Below, piece by piece: positions 63,933 through 64,000 of a stretch of 64,000 nucleotides of DNA. The translations under genes and the position numbers were made by a program. The DNA comes from Pseudomonas guineae. GTDB lineage: Bacteria > Pseudomonadota > Gammaproteobacteria > Pseudomonadales > Pseudomonadaceae. Within the stretch, counting starts at the first letter, position 1; each line of letters opens with the position of its first letter. Below the pieces are notes generated by a model. The model worked only from the letters and a program-made list of their open reading frames with translations. It did not search any database and had not been told where the DNA came from. The stretch lies in NCBI RefSeq assembly GCF_900113745.1, contig NZ_FOQL01000003.1, forward strand, positions 186,001 to 250,000, in the 5' to 3' direction.

Positions 63933-64000
63933 TTATTCGACAGGCTGAGCCACAGGCGCATTGGGCGCCGCAAATACCTGACGGAAACTGAACGCGTCTT
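63933..64000 (-). CDS. C-terminal end of a further gene (partial)
   Basis: On the minus strand a frame runs in from the window edge and ends with ...[13 protein letters not shown] and TAA at 63933-63935. Its codon choice looks coding and it is placed 124 bp before pyrF on the same strand. It is too short to identify. Confidence 0.35.
   Translation of the reverse strand, partial: DAFSFRQVFAAPNAPVAQPVE

Noticed and set aside
1..64000. CRISPR arrays, rRNA and tRNA genes
   Set aside because: No regularly spaced repeats and no rRNA sequence were seen; I found no convincing tRNA cloverleaf by eye, though a tRNA scan was not possible.

Overview
The window reads as chromosomal DNA from a Pseudomonas (sensu lato). 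The right-hand block dusA - tal - rssC/rssB - PilZ - mlaA - HAD - DUF4404 - queF - pyrF follows the order I know from Pseudomonas genomes. Codon use, GC-rich genes and the regulator families also fit. The species cannot be named from this sequence alone.

Layout. (1) 0-7.8 kb: an orphan amino-acid ABC substrate-binding protein, a decayed intergenic stretch with a 157-bp inverted-repeat (MITE-like) element, then an amine/amino-acid catabolic operon (APC permease, PuuB-like amine oxidase, cupin, MmsA-type CoA-acylating aldehyde dehydrogenase) next to a convergent PucR regulator. (2) 8.3-15.6 kb: a RidA protein, a three-subunit HcnABC/opine-oxidase-like flavo-iron-sulfur dehydrogenase and a full TRAP transporter on the minus strand, with a divergent LysR regulator; the substrate is unknown. 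(3) 15.8-43.8 kb: an almost unbroken methylated-amine island. It encodes trimethylamine monooxygenase (Tmm), TMAO demethylase (Tdm), the four-subunit heme-dependent dimethylamine monooxygenase, gamma-glutamylmethylamide synthetase (GmaS), N-methylglutamate synthase (MgsABC) and N-methylglutamate dehydrogenase (MgdABCD). It also carries two PurU-FolD pairs for C1 oxidation, an ammonium/methylammonium transporter, a PAS-MCP receptor and three regulators. (4) 44.19-55.83 kb: an integrative mobilizable element inserted into the 5' end of dusA. It carries an integrase, an excisionase-like HTH protein, a MobV relaxase, an AT-rich HUH Rep protein, a cluster of DNA hairpins and a cargo of unknown genes including a HEPN-motif protein and two PD-(D/E)XK-like proteins. 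(5) 55.8-64 kb: conserved Pseudomonas housekeeping genes.

How the genes work together. In the island, trimethylamine is oxidised to TMAO (Tmm), TMAO is cleaved to dimethylamine plus a C1 unit (Tdm), and dimethylamine is oxidatively demethylated to methylamine (Dmm). Methylamine is then ligated to glutamate (GmaS), converted to N-methylglutamate (Mgs) and oxidised back to glutamate plus a C1 unit (Mgd). Several enzymes have a GcvT-fold tetrahydrofolate domain, so the C1 units can pass to THF and be oxidised by FolD and PurU to formate. No formate dehydrogenase or C1-assimilation genes are visible, which suggests use of methylated amines mainly as nitrogen source. A recurring palindrome (GGGAA-N6/7-TTCCC) lies in front of the dmm operon, between gmaS and the XRE-cupin regulator gene (twice) and in front of the second purU. 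Sigma-54-type promoter matches lie upstream of amt and gmaS.
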